Shown here piece after piece: positions 55,631 through 64,000 of a stretch of 64,000 nt of DNA. The notes under the pieces are model-generated. The model ran no database searches and was not told where the DNA came from. It saw only the letters and a list, made by a program, of their open reading frames with translations. The DNA lies in contig JAHDYR010000025.1 in assembly GCA_019828565.1 (NCBI GenBank), forward strand, positions 496,001 to 560,000, written 5' to 3'. Each line of letters begins with the position of its first letter. Position 1 is the stretch's first letter. This stretch comes from Carpediemonas membranifera. Its lineage: Eukaryota; Fornicata. The position numbers were made by a program, and so were the translations under genes.

Positions 55631-55948
55631 ATGAACGACAATAACGGCAACGGCGAGGTTTTCAGACTTCCCGCAGAGCAATTCCCGCTACTTAACGCCA
55701 TCAAGAACAATGGAGTCAACTGGATTATCGAGCGTCAGACGGAACACTTGAAACGAATGCTCCGCCGTCCCCACGGCGGATCTTTCCCAGCAAACGACAG
55801 CCTACTGACACCAGAGCTTGATAAGGAACGCCAAAGAATATCTGCCCTCATTCAGGAGCTCCATGCGGGCCAGGACGCATTTGAACGAACTCTCGAGGAC
55901 CCCATCCGTGAGTATATGGCCGCCGTGGCCGGTGACCGGGATGCATGA
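55631..55948 (+). CDS. Small helical protein, unknown
   Basis: 105 residues. Helices FPLLNAIKNNGVNWIIERQTEH and the C-terminal KERQRISALIQELHAGQDAF suggest a coiled-coil subunit of a complex; no family recognised. The ATG lies ~18 bp after a perfect TATCCTGCGCAG (55613-55624), the motif seen at Fanzor right ends and in front of the coiled-coil gene at 3758. This placement suggests the motif is a start-site element in this genome. Confidence 0.55.
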   Translation: MNDNNGNGEVFRLPAEQFPLLNAIKNNGVNWIIERQTEHLKRMLRRPHGGSFPANDSLLTPELDKERQRISALIQELHAGQDAFERTLEDPIREYMAAVAGDRDA

Positions 55949-56259
55949 GTATCTAGGAGTGTAGTTATTACACCCCTCTTGCTGGAGCGGACTGTTGCAG
56001 ACACGTGTCGCTCCAGGCTAGGGCCCCGAGGAGACAGTCTACGGCGAACCCGCCAAAGTTTAGGGTGATAGGATGAAGTACAAGGTGGTACTGTCTCTGT
56101 CGCAGCACACGTAAAGTTCGTAAAGTGAAGGTCATCGTAAAGAACCTGGCCTCCGTACGGTAGAAAATCCCTCAACTCAAGGTCGCCGGTCTTGTATACA
56201 TCCACTGGCACCCCCCTCCACGTTCTCTCGCGTCAGAGCAACATCCGACTCCGACTCAG
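55949..56259. other. Intergenic stretch with a small minus-strand frame
   Basis: 311 bp. On the minus strand, 55968-56135 encodes 55 codons from an ATG, containing a hydrophobic segment (LHPITLNFGGFAVDCLLGAL). A longer frame (to 56211) overlaps it in another phase. Either could be a small protein, but neither is supported by similarity; the hydrophobic one is the more interesting. Confidence 0.3.
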
Positions 56260-56910
56260 ATGAAGTCTGCTGGCAAAAATCGCCAAAATTCTCAAAGCCG
56301 CAAGCCAATGTCCGGCGATCCGTACACTGTTGCACATAGAATAGATCCATCCAAGTTTTCCAGTGATATTTCGCTCAGGAATCATCCGAAACCTTCACTC
56401 CAGGCGATCAAAGACTGCTGCATTCATTATGAAAGCAAAGCAGCTGGCAATGTTTCCACTACGAGCCCGCTAGCCCGCCACCTGTTTAACATGTCCAGGG
56501 AGGTCCAGAGCATGGTGGATGAGCTCATTCAGCGTGAACAGAGGATGAGGATCCGTCTTCAAACGCTCCAGTCCGTCTCCGAGGAGTGGACAGCCGTCTT
56601 CGGAGACTACCATGTGCCAGACACCGGTGAGCCCGCCACGCCCTCGGGTCTCCTCAAATACCTCAACCGGCTTGAGCTCGCAAATTCCGAGAATGTCCGC
56701 CACGTCCGGCACTGCGACAACCAAATCGCCAACATGAAGGTCGACCATGAGCGCCAGATGGAGTTTGCTGGACGCCAGCACAGGGAACGGGAGGAGGCGA
56801 ATCTCGAGATGATGCAGGCCGAGCACCAGCGGCTGCTCAACGAGCTTTCGTACGAGTTCAGACTGGCACAAGATATGCAGAGTCTGGCGTCACGGCCACA
56901 GTGTGTATGA
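56260..56910 (+). CDS. Coiled-coil protein, unknown
   Basis: 216 residues. Disordered basic N-terminus (KNRQNSQSRKPMSG), a helical region (SREVQSMVDELIQREQRMRI) and a C-terminal coiled coil with many Glu/Arg/His (RHVRHCDNQIANMKVDHERQ onward). No family recognised. The ATG is 40-60 bp after a short purine-poor leader; ABCE1 follows on the same strand ~215 bp downstream. Confidence 0.55.
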   Translation: MKSAGKNRQNSQSRKPMSGDPYTVAHRIDPSKFSSDISLRNHPKPSLQAIKDCCIHYESKAAGNVSTTSPLARHLFNMSREVQSMVDELIQREQRMRIRLQTLQSVSEEWTAVFGDYHVPDTGEPATPSGLLKYLNRLELANSENVRHVRHCDNQIANMKVDHERQMEFAGRQHREREEANLEMMQAEHQRLLNELSYEFRLAQDMQSLASRPQCV

Positions 56911-57127
56911 TGGAAAGTGGCCAAGTCTTGTTATCGCGATAAATTCATGTTACCTCGGTTTTTACGGTGATCCGATGCTTTCTCAGGGTTAAGTTAGACA
57001 TTGATGTCTCTCACACAGTCAGCCACGGTGGCTATTTCGTTTCAGACGGCCCGATCGGCTCGAGACACGACGACGCAGTTTACGGTGCGTGAAAAAAAGC
57101 TGAGCACGGTTTGCCCTGAATAACGAC

Positions 57128-58999
57128 ATGAGCGACAAGTTAACGCGTATTGCTATTGTTTCAGATGCCTGCAAGCCAAAGAAGTGCGGCTTGGAGTGCA
57201 AGAAGTCCTGCCCTGTCGTTCGTACGGGCAAGGAGTGCATTGTCGTTGATCACAAGGTCAAGCTGGCTTATATCTCCGAGTCTCTTTGCGTTGGTTGCGG
57301 TATCTGTGTGAAGAAGTGCCCCTACGAGGCCATCAAGATCATCAACCTGCCCAAGAACCTCGAGAAGGATACTTCTCACCGTTATGGTGCCAACGCCTTC
57401 AAGCTCCACAGACTGCCCACCCCCCGCCGCGGGCAGGTCCTCGGTCTCGTCGGCACCAACGGTATCGGCAAGTCTACCGCCCTGAGCATCCTCGGCGGCC
57501 GCCTCAAGCCCAACCTTGGTCGCTACAACGACGAGCCTTCTTGGGATGACATCCTCAAGCGCTACCGCGGCTCTGAGCTCCAGAACTTCCTTAAGGCCGT
57601 TGTCGAGGAAGACCTGAAGACAGCCAGCAAGCCTCAGTACGTCGACAAGATCGCCAAGCAGATGCCCCGCCACCCGGTGGGCGAGACCCTCAAGCGCGCC
57701 TCCACGAGCAACGAGCACTTCACTACGCTCACGGAGACCCTCGAGCTGACCCACCTGCTCGACCGCACCGTCGGCCAGCTCTCTGGCGGTGAGCTGCAGC
57801 GGTTTGCCATCTGCCTCATCTCCCTTCGCGACGTGCAGGTCTACATGTACGACGAGCCTTCCTCATACCTCGATATCAAGCAGCGGCTCACCGCTGCTGA
57901 GGTCATCCGCGACCGTCTGTCGTCCGGCAGTGAATCTGGCGCGGACAAGTACATCATCGTCGTCGAACACGATCTGTCCGTCCTCGACTACCTCTCCGAC
58001 TTCGTGTGCGTGCTCTACGGCACCCCTGGCGCGTACGGTGTCATCACGCTGCCCTATTCCGTCCGCGAGGGCATCAACGTCTTCCTCGCCGGCCATATCC
58101 CCACCGAGAACCTGAGGTTCCGCGAAGAGTCGCTCACGTTCAAGATCGCTGAGGTCGAGGATAACGCTGACCTCCTGGACGCCAAGGACCGCGACGGCAT
58201 CTACCCGATGCTGAAGAAGACCCTGGGCCAATTCTCCCTCACTGTCGAGGAGGGCTCCTTCTCGCCTTCTGAGATCACAATCCTACTCGGCGAGAACGGG
58301 ACAGGCAAGACCACGTTCATCAAGCTCCTCGCAGGCATCCTCAAGCCCGACTTTGTCGATGGCGTCTCCGTTGCCGAGCTCGACGAGGACCAGAACAGCG
58401 GCATGCCCCGCCTCGCCGTGTCATTCAAGCCCCAGGCGATCACCCCCAACTTCCCCGGCACCGTCCAGGAGCTGCTGTCGACCAAGATCCCCTCATCGTT
58501 CGGCGACACATTCTTCCACGAGCAGGTGATCAAGCCCATGACGATCGAGCACCTGTTCGACCACAAGGTCAAGACCCTCTCTGGCGGCGAGCTCCAGCGC
58601 GTGGCTATCGTCCTCGCCCTCGGCAAGCCTGCGAACGTGTACCTTCTCGATGAGCCATCAGCGTACCTCGACTCGGAGCAGCGTATCATTGCCTCCAAGG
58701 TCATCAAGCGCTTTGTCATGCACAACAGAAAGACCGCGTTCATCGTGGAACACGATTTCATCATGGCCTGCTACCTCGCCGACCGAGTCGTTGTTTACGA
58801 CGGCCAGCCCGGTGTAGACTGCACTGCCCACACGCCCCAGACGCTGCTCACGGGCATGAACCAATTCCTGAAGCAGATCGACGTCTCCTTCCGTAGAGAC
58901 CCGACCAACTTCAGGCCGCGTGTCAACAAGAAGGGCAGCCAGAAGGATGAGGAGCAGAAGAAGGCGAACCAGTTCTTCTACATCGATAACACTGATTAA
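57128..58999 (+). CDS. ABCE1: ABCE1/RLI1 ribosome-recycling ATPase
   Basis: 623 residues. Splits 80S ribosomes after termination and joins initiation. N-terminal Fe-S domain with two 4Fe4S clusters ([15 protein letters not shown] and [12 protein letters not shown]), then two ABC cassettes: Walker [10 protein letters not shown] and GENGTGKTT, signatures [11 protein letters not shown] and [11 protein letters not shown], Walker [11 protein letters not shown] and [10 protein letters not shown], and the switch His in [10 protein letters not shown] and [10 protein letters not shown]. Length and all motifs are standard. The C-terminal tail ([19 protein letters not shown]) is as usual. It is one of several Fe-S proteins that need the IscA-type machinery indirectly. 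Confidence 0.98.
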   Translation: MSDKLTRIAIVSDACKPKKCGLECKKSCPVVRTGKECIVVDHKVKLAYISESLCVGCGICVKKCPYEAIKIINLPKNLEKDTSHRYGANAFKLHRLPTPRRGQVLGLVGTNGIGKSTALSILGGRLKPNLGRYNDEPSWDDILKRYRGSELQNFLKAVVEEDLKTASKPQYVDKIAKQMPRHPVGETLKRASTSNEHFTTLTETLELTHLLDRTVGQLSGGELQRFAICLISLRDVQVYMYDEPSSYLDIKQRLTAAEVIRDRLSSGSESGADKYIIVVEHDLSVLDYLSDFVCVLYGTPGAYGVITLPYSVREGINVFLAGHIPTENLRFREESLTFKIAEVEDNADLLDAKDRDGIYPMLKKTLGQFSLTVEEGSFSPSEITILLGENGTGKTTFIKLLAGILKPDFVDGVSVAELDEDQNSGMPRLAVSFKPQAITPNFPGTVQELLSTKIPSSFGDTFFHEQVIKPMTIEHLFDHKVKTLSGGELQRVAIVLALGKPANVYLLDEPSAYLDSEQRIIASKVIKRFVMHNRKTAFIVEHDFIMACYLADRVVVYDGQPGVDCTAHTPQTLLTGMNQFLKQIDVSFRRDPTNFRPRVNKKGSQKDEEQKKANQFFYIDNTD

Positions 59000-59114
59000 G
59001 CGCACGGATAAAGTATGAGTTGATTTTTTACTGTTCGACGGCGGGCTCTCGACGTCGGGCGGTCTAGTTGCCCAACACAGCACCATAAAATACAATCCCA
59101 CAGCCTACCCAGCC

Positions 59115-59672
59115 TCACACACACGGTGTGACGTCCCAGGGTGGCCGTGGGCCGACCTTCATCACCATACGGCCGGCCCGGACCTCCATCGTGTTCTCCC
59201 GCAGCAACGGGACGATGTCAAGAGCATCCCTGTCCACCTCCTGGTGTACAAAGGGGTCTAGCGTCGTTCCAGGGCATGGTGTGTGGTCTGTTGTCGGCTT
59301 AAGCGGCGTTGGCGTCGTTTGAAGGGGGATTGTGCCGGTTACCGACGCCGGGATAGTGGAAGTCAGCACCGAGGAGCGGAAGGACGCATCTTTTGTCGTA
59401 TTCTGGTGTTCATTTGACGGTTTTTCACTAATGGGCTGTGTTTGCTCGAGAGAAATCGTAGGCGTGTCGCATTGACGAAGAGCTGAGCGGGTATGGAGCA
59501 TATCTACAGTGGTTTCTGGGTTCTTTGTTCTACTAGTTATTGAAAAGTACTCATCTGCTTTCCAAGATGGCTTTGGAAGCGAGATCATGCTTGTGGAATT
59601 CTGGAGTGACCCGCCTGGAGTCGAGCGGTCATCAGCAGGACAAGCCCCCAGACGCATCGAGCCCTGGTACAT
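59115..59672 (-). CDS. Ser/Thr/Pro-rich hypothetical protein
   Basis: 185 residues from the ATG at 59672 (the frame is open to 59753 but without an ATG). Mostly low-complexity Ser/Thr/Pro with a short more ordered C-terminus (DRDALDIVPLLRENTMEVRA, GRMVMKVGPRPPWDV). No family recognised. It lies between ABCE1 and CTU1 with its stop ~115 bp from ABCE1's, so it could be part of a longer gene with introns. Confidence 0.4.
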   Translation of the reverse strand: MYQGSMRLGACPADDRSTPGGSLQNSTSMISLPKPSWKADEYFSITSRTKNPETTVDMLHTRSALRQCDTPTISLEQTQPISEKPSNEHQNTTKDASFRSSVLTSTIPASVTGTIPLQTTPTPLKPTTDHTPCPGTTLDPFVHQEVDRDALDIVPLLRENTMEVRAGRMVMKVGPRPPWDVTPCV

Positions 59673-59772
59673 GTCGACTGACCCGTCGTTGTTGAAGACG
59701 AGAAGAGAATGTTGAAGACAAACTACTGTCACTCCGAGCACTTTTACCGCCAAACGATCCTTGATCGCCCAA

Positions 59773-60693
59773 TCATCCCTCCCTCGCCCGCTTGCCCTCT
59801 GCCTCGACTACCAGACACGCCTGGCATACCCTGCCCGACGCCATGCCACCGCACCGTTCGCACAGCCCCGGCCTGGTCCCCGTGTCGAGTCTGCGGCTGA
59901 GTACCTCCCCGACCTGCATGACTTTGAGCGGTACGCCCTGAATCACACCACCAGCAGCCCCTAGTATGGCTCTCGGCACGTTCCTGAGTGCCCTTGGCGC
60001 GTACGTGCACTCAGTGGCGAAGTAGTCCAGCCTCTGAAGATGGGCGTACATAACGATGTCCCGCTGGGTGCAGCGGTGCATGGGCTTGGCCCGGGGGATG
60101 TCTGCGCCGCCGGTAAGAGCCTTAGTGCCCCGCCCGAGACGGGCTGTGTCAGCGCGCATGAGGTTGAGGATGACGGCCTCGGCAGCGTCGTCCGCGTTGT
60201 GACCTAGAGCCATGATGTCAGCCTGTGCCTCTCTTGATCCCACAAGAAGCGCATTCCGCCTGAGAACGCCGCATTCCGAGCACAGCGGGGTCTCCGTGGT
60301 GCGGCGGGCGTCCATGTCGTCGAGGGACGCCCCGAAGAGGCCCTTGAACGACTTCACCACGAGCGGGAGGGAGTAGCGCTCTTGCATGCGGTACACACAT
60401 GCCAGCGAGTCGTCCCTGTATCCCCGTATGCCTTCGTCGATGGCCACCATGTGGAGGTCCAGGCCAAGAGAGTGCCGCTCGTTGAGAACGAACAGCACAT
60501 GTGTTAGGACAGAGGAGTCTTTGCCCCCAGAGACACCGATAGCTACTCTCTGGCCTGGTGTGAACAGGCTATCGGCCTCGATGGTGTGAAGGACGGCATC
60601 CTCGAAGGTCTGAAAGAAGCAAGGCTTACAGAGCAGCCTTCCATCGCTAGCATACTTGATAGCCGCCTTGCCATTGCATATTGCACAGGGCAT
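59773..60693 (-). CDS. CTU1: Cytosolic tRNA 2-thiolation protein CTU1/NCS6
   Basis: 306 residues. Adenylates U34 of tRNA-Lys, -Glu and -Gln for thiolation, using sulfur from a URM1-like carrier. PP-loop SGGKDSSVL is intact. Zinc-finger cysteines lie at both ends (CAICNGKAAI, CKPC; later CERCGGMASGRVCQAC) and the central Fe-S/zinc motif CSECGVLRRNALL is there. The typical LGHNADDAAEAVILNLMRAD and IPRAKPMHRCTQRDIVMYA follow. It appears slightly shorter than human CTU1. ATG at 60693. Confidence 0.95.
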   Translation of the reverse strand: MPCAICNGKAAIKYASDGRLLCKPCFFQTFEDAVLHTIEADSLFTPGQRVAIGVSGGKDSSVLTHVLFVLNERHSLGLDLHMVAIDEGIRGYRDDSLACVYRMQERYSLPLVVKSFKGLFGASLDDMDARRTTETPLCSECGVLRRNALLVGSREAQADIMALGHNADDAAEAVILNLMRADTARLGRGTKALTGGADIPRAKPMHRCTQRDIVMYAHLQRLDYFATECTYAPRALRNVPRAILGAAGGVIQGVPLKVMQVGEVLSRRLDTGTRPGLCERCGGMASGRVCQACLVVEAEGKRAREG

Positions 60694-61003
60694 TCCCCCC
60701 TTTCCTTCCAACAGCGCGACTGGACACAGTCATTGCCTGGCCTCAAGGTTCCCCTCTGCCGCACACGTCTCCATACCACATGGATACACGGCGTGGGGCA
60801 GAGGAAGAGCGTTTGCTCTGCACTTGCCCTTGGATCGACGCTGCTATGATCATCATCGCTGAGCCACCGACTCTATGAAGCAAATACTCACATGGCCAAC
60901 CTGAGACGTACTGGTAGTCAGGTCGACACAAGTGTCATGGGCTTTGTGGTCGCCGAGTCGAGCAGTCAGAATTCCCACGATGCCGAACTGAGCACCAGGA
61001 AGC
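60694..61003. other. Divergent promoter region
   Basis: 310 bp between CTU1 (minus) and the small plus-strand gene at 61004. Short shadow frames only; no gene or motif recognised. Confidence 0.4.
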
Positions 61004-61429
61004 ATGCCGGCCACAGATTCGCTGCCAGAAGATGTAAAAGTAGCGCTGATCAACGCGCACCGTGTTTCGCTTTCCGTCACGGCCTCAATCCCCGGGAACA
61101 TCCCATCGCTGCTCAGACACGCTTACTCCAGGCACTTCAACGAGGTAATGCCCTTGATTCCAGGCAAGAAGCTGGATTTCACACCGCCCACTGATAGGCA
61201 GCTCGAATCCCTCATCGCCATGCTCGCCAACATGCCCCGTCTCGCCGAGAACGCACAGCCCCTCCTCGACCGCGCCCGCACCATCCTCACCAGCGGCCCC
61301 CCGCTGTCCATGAACGTCGAGCTCGCGGATGGCGATGAGCTCCCGGTCGCCCTGCACACGCTCAACCAGGGCGCGTTGTGGCGTTGTTCAGTCGGGACAG
61401 CAACGCGTCATCTTATCCAGGAGATGTGA
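61004..61429 (+). CDS. Hypothetical protein
   Basis: 141 residues. Predicted mostly helical: LPEDVKVALINAHRVSLSV, HAYSRHFNEVMPLIPGKK, RQLESLIAMLANMPRLAEN, then a short strand region (PLSMNVELADGDELPVALHT). No family recognised. ATG at 61004. Confidence 0.5.
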   Translation: MPATDSLPEDVKVALINAHRVSLSVTASIPGNIPSLLRHAYSRHFNEVMPLIPGKKLDFTPPTDRQLESLIAMLANMPRLAENAQPLLDRARTILTSGPPLSMNVELADGDELPVALHTLNQGALWRCSVGTATRHLIQEM

Positions 61430-61683
61430 GCTGGCAAGGATAGAGCGCCAAGTCACAATGTCTGTGTGATAATGATGAGCCTTGCCCATGTCCTGACGTT
61501 GGAAACTACTCTCCTTCGAGTCGGATGGCTCTCCGTTTGAATGAATCAGATCATCTCATGTCATGTTGTGTCAGCTTACGCGAGTTGAATGATTCACGTT
61601 CAAAATTCTGAAGTCAGGAAATCAGTCACGATATATTGTCACGTTCTCATTCGACACCTCACTGTCGAGATTCAAGCCCACAA

Positions 61684-64000
61684 ATGCTTCCACTGCTGCT
61701 TTTACTTTGTACACTAGCAAGTGTACTCTGTTACCAAGAGGTGCCCATCGCCAATTGTGCCTTCGCCGGCAATGACACGCTTTTCGCCCTCCGAGAAGGA
61801 TCTGCCTACCATTTGATCGACAGCTACCGCCGCATTGACGACACGTGGACAATCATCGACAGTGTGAACACCTCCTTCGCCTCCTCGTCCAACGAACCCC
61901 TCCTTGCTTCCCCCACGCATGTAGTGACCGTATGCCCCCGCTCCAGCACTTATCCAGGCAGTAACACTTCCAGACAGCACGTACCGCGTGCTCATCTATC
62001 TCAGGAACGGCACATCGCTCAGTCTGCACGCCGCCGTTGTTCCCCCAGTCGTCCCGCCGGCTGAAACCCCTCCGATGCAGGGCTTCGGGGCCACGCTCGC
62101 CCTTGACGGAGACTTGATCATCGTCGGCGGCACAATCCGTGACTCCCCATACCAGGACGGCTACTTCGTCTTCACCATCGCGTCGGGGGAGTGGGGCGAG
62201 CCCTTCTCTGTCTCGGACGCTGATAATCTCCCCAGTTCCGCCAACCAGACCTCGGTAGCAGCTTCTAACGGCATCATTGCCGTCACCAGGTTCTCCCGCT
62301 ACTACCCCCGCGTCGTTCGCCTCTACGACAGCTCCGGGGCCTACCTGACCTACTCCACCAATCGCCTGACGAACCCCAAGGTTGCCATGTCCGGTCGTTG
62401 GCTCGTAATCAGCGAGGAGACCACAGGATCATGGTCTGTAGGTAACCCGGGCGTCGTCTTCATCTATGAAATCTCCTCTGATCCCACAGTGCAAGTGTCC
62501 CTCGTCGCAACACTCCGCCCGCCCGGGCCAGAGTACGAGTCCCACTTTGGCGAGACTATCTCCGTCTACGAGGACACCGTTGCCATTGGTGCGTACACCC
62601 ATTGGTATGCGTATGGCGTCTACCGCAGTGGCTCGGCCTTCGTCTATCGGTTCAACGAGGCCACCGACAACTTTGACCTGGCATTCACCTCAGCTGGTGA
62701 CATTGTCGACGGGGGTTACGCCCATGGTATCGTCACCACGGGCACTGACCTCTTCATCCGCAGCGACCTCAACCCCGGCCGCATTTTAAGGTACTCTCCC
62801 TGCGACCCGGGGCACGAGACTGACGCCACCGGGCAGTGCGTCCCATGCCAGCCAGGTACGTTTGCTCACCTCAGCGCTGATTGCGAACCCTGCCCCCTGG
62901 GCACCTACCAGCCTGCTGCCGGCCAGTCGAGCTGTATTTCTCCCAGCGACGGCTACTACGCCCCTCCGTATGACCGCAGCGTGCAGTTGGCCTGTCCCAC
63001 TGGCTTCACTTCTCATGAGGAGGCCTGGACCTGCAGTAACCCGCCGGCCCCCTTCACCCTCGACGACGGCTCCAGCGGATTGGCAGTTTCTTCAACATCC
63101 AGCCTCGCCGTCGACTCAGAGTTCATCCTTGCTTTCCACGAGGGATCTGAACGCACACTTGCGATGTTTGACCTCGATGGAAACTTCCTGAATGCGACCA
63201 ATTGGCCCAGTGCCGTGAAGGTCACCTCGACGGACCGCCACATCTTCATTGTCGGGTGGACCTATTTGTCGAGGAAGTTTGAGGGCTGGGTCACCATCCT
63301 GACACACTCTACCCAGCCCAACGAGATCGCGACGGTCACATTCCCCGGTGATGAGTACGGCGTCTCCAGGACCTTCGCTTACTACCGTCCCGCTGCGTAT
63401 CTCAGTGGTGAGCGTTCGACGATTATTGTCGGCGACATGCGCGCGTCCTATGGCGGCGAGCAGTGCGGTCGCATCTTTGCTGTCTCGATTGAGGGTCATG
63501 ATCCGAGCACTGTCACAACCAACGTTACCCATGGCACGCGGTACTCCTACTTCGGCCGTGAGGTGGCCATCGATGGCCGGTACGTCTATGCTTTCTTCAT
63601 GATGGCAGACCAATGGGCTCCTGGGTACTACAACCGGCCCCTCGTACAGGCATACACGCACGATCTCACCCCTGTCGCGTTCTTCGGGCCTGACCGCATC
63701 GATACTTATTCTCACCTCAATATGGTCTCAAGCATTGCCTCCAATGGCACCGTCGTAGCTGTGGGCAGCTCCTTCCTCCAGCGCGTCTTCTTTTACTCAA
63801 CAGAAACCTTTGAGGAGCTCTCATCCGTGTCCCCTGGCTACATGACCCTCAATGGCAGCCATGACTCGTCCTACACTCCACCTACCTCGACTGACCTGTA
63901 TTTTGGGACAACCGTCGCCTTTTGTGGGACCGACCGCCTTGTGGCCTCCTCACCAGACACGTTTGGCATGGAGTTCGAGGATTCGGGCTATCTCTACCTC
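61684..64000 (+). CDS. Large secreted or surface protein (FG-GAP-like blades, Cys-rich module), 5' part, one intron
   Basis: The visible part has ~760 codons and runs off the window end. A signal peptide (LPLLLLLCTLASVLC) follows the ATG at 61684. A 28-nt intron at 61930-61957 (GTATGC ... TTATCCAG) joins two frames and restores HVVTAVTLPDSTYRVLIYL. The body repeats a beta-propeller-like unit of hydrophobic strands ending in Asp/Gly turns (GFGATLALDGDLIIVGG, HFGETISVYEDTVAIGA, YFGREVAIDGRYVYAFF), as in FG-GAP or kelch-like blades. Between blades lies an ephrin-receptor/GCC2-GCC3-type Cys module (CVPCQPGTF ... CEPCPLGTYQPAAGQSSC). Many NxT/NxS sites suit glycosylation. Function unknown; adhesion is a guess. 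Confidence 0.75.

Overview
The window is nuclear DNA of a microbial eukaryote. It is GC-rich and gene-dense, uses the standard code, and carries genes on both strands with intergenic gaps usually under 400 bp. Clear eukaryotic genes include histone H2B, a class I HDAC, DIS3, RPC34, ABCE1, SNU13, Bud32, CTU1, a Qa-SNARE, V-ATPase c'' and PARP. About a dozen introns can be defined by reading-frame logic. Most are only 28-34 nt long, start with GTTTGT or a relative, and end in a fused branch/acceptor such as CTAACATAG. Such introns, an IscA2-type protein with an organelle-like presequence, and a homologue of the [FeFe]-hydrogenase-associated TM1266 regulator point to an anaerobic flagellate of the Metamonada/Fornicata kind (a Carpediemonas-like organism). 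The taxon is an inference.

Layout. 1-3.8 kb: RNase H1 (cut by the window edge), a mercaptopyruvate sulfurtransferase and a coiled-coil gene. 3.8-5.4 kb: copy 1 of a Fanzor (eukaryotic TnpB-like, RNA-guided nuclease family) element. 5.9-15.4 kb: H2B, WDR5-like protein, Mn-type CDF transporter, PARP, TM1266-like protein, sugar porter and a short protein with a Sly1-like C-terminus. 15.4-32 kb: a large unknown protein, IscA2, an SFI1/CCDC191-like protein, V-ATPase c'', FYV7, DIS3, HDAC, RPC34, an acidic repeat protein, a MoxR-like lid protein and NOP14. 32.6-42 kb: one giant coiled-coil gene with nearly identical 0.55-0.66 kb internal repeats. 42-49.3 kb: SNU13, threonine dehydrogenase, a type I membrane protein, FCF2, a syntaxin and Bud32. 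49.4-50.5 kb: copy 2 of the Fanzor element, N-terminally truncated. 50.8-64 kb: PHAF1, a COMM-domain protein, several unknowns, ABCE1, CTU1 and the start of a large secreted or surface protein.

Working themes. Ribosome biogenesis and RNA metabolism are strongly represented (FYV7, NOP14, FCF2, SNU13, DIS3, ABCE1, RPC34), as are tRNA modification (Bud32/KEOPS, CTU1), chromatin (H2B, HDAC, WDR5-like, PARP) and Fe-S/hydrogen metabolism (IscA2, TM1266-like, Fe-S proteins ABCE1 and RPC34). The neighbours are not operons; each gene seems to have its own short promoter.

The most exciting item is the pair of Fanzor copies. They share an identical frame break between RuvC-I and the rest of the nuclease, a glutamate placed as in the rearranged Fanzor active site, and an almost unchanged 145-bp non-coding right end with hairpins that could encode the guide (omega) RNA. 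That right end lies directly in front of a host gene in copy 1. All calls were made by eye; no database search was run.
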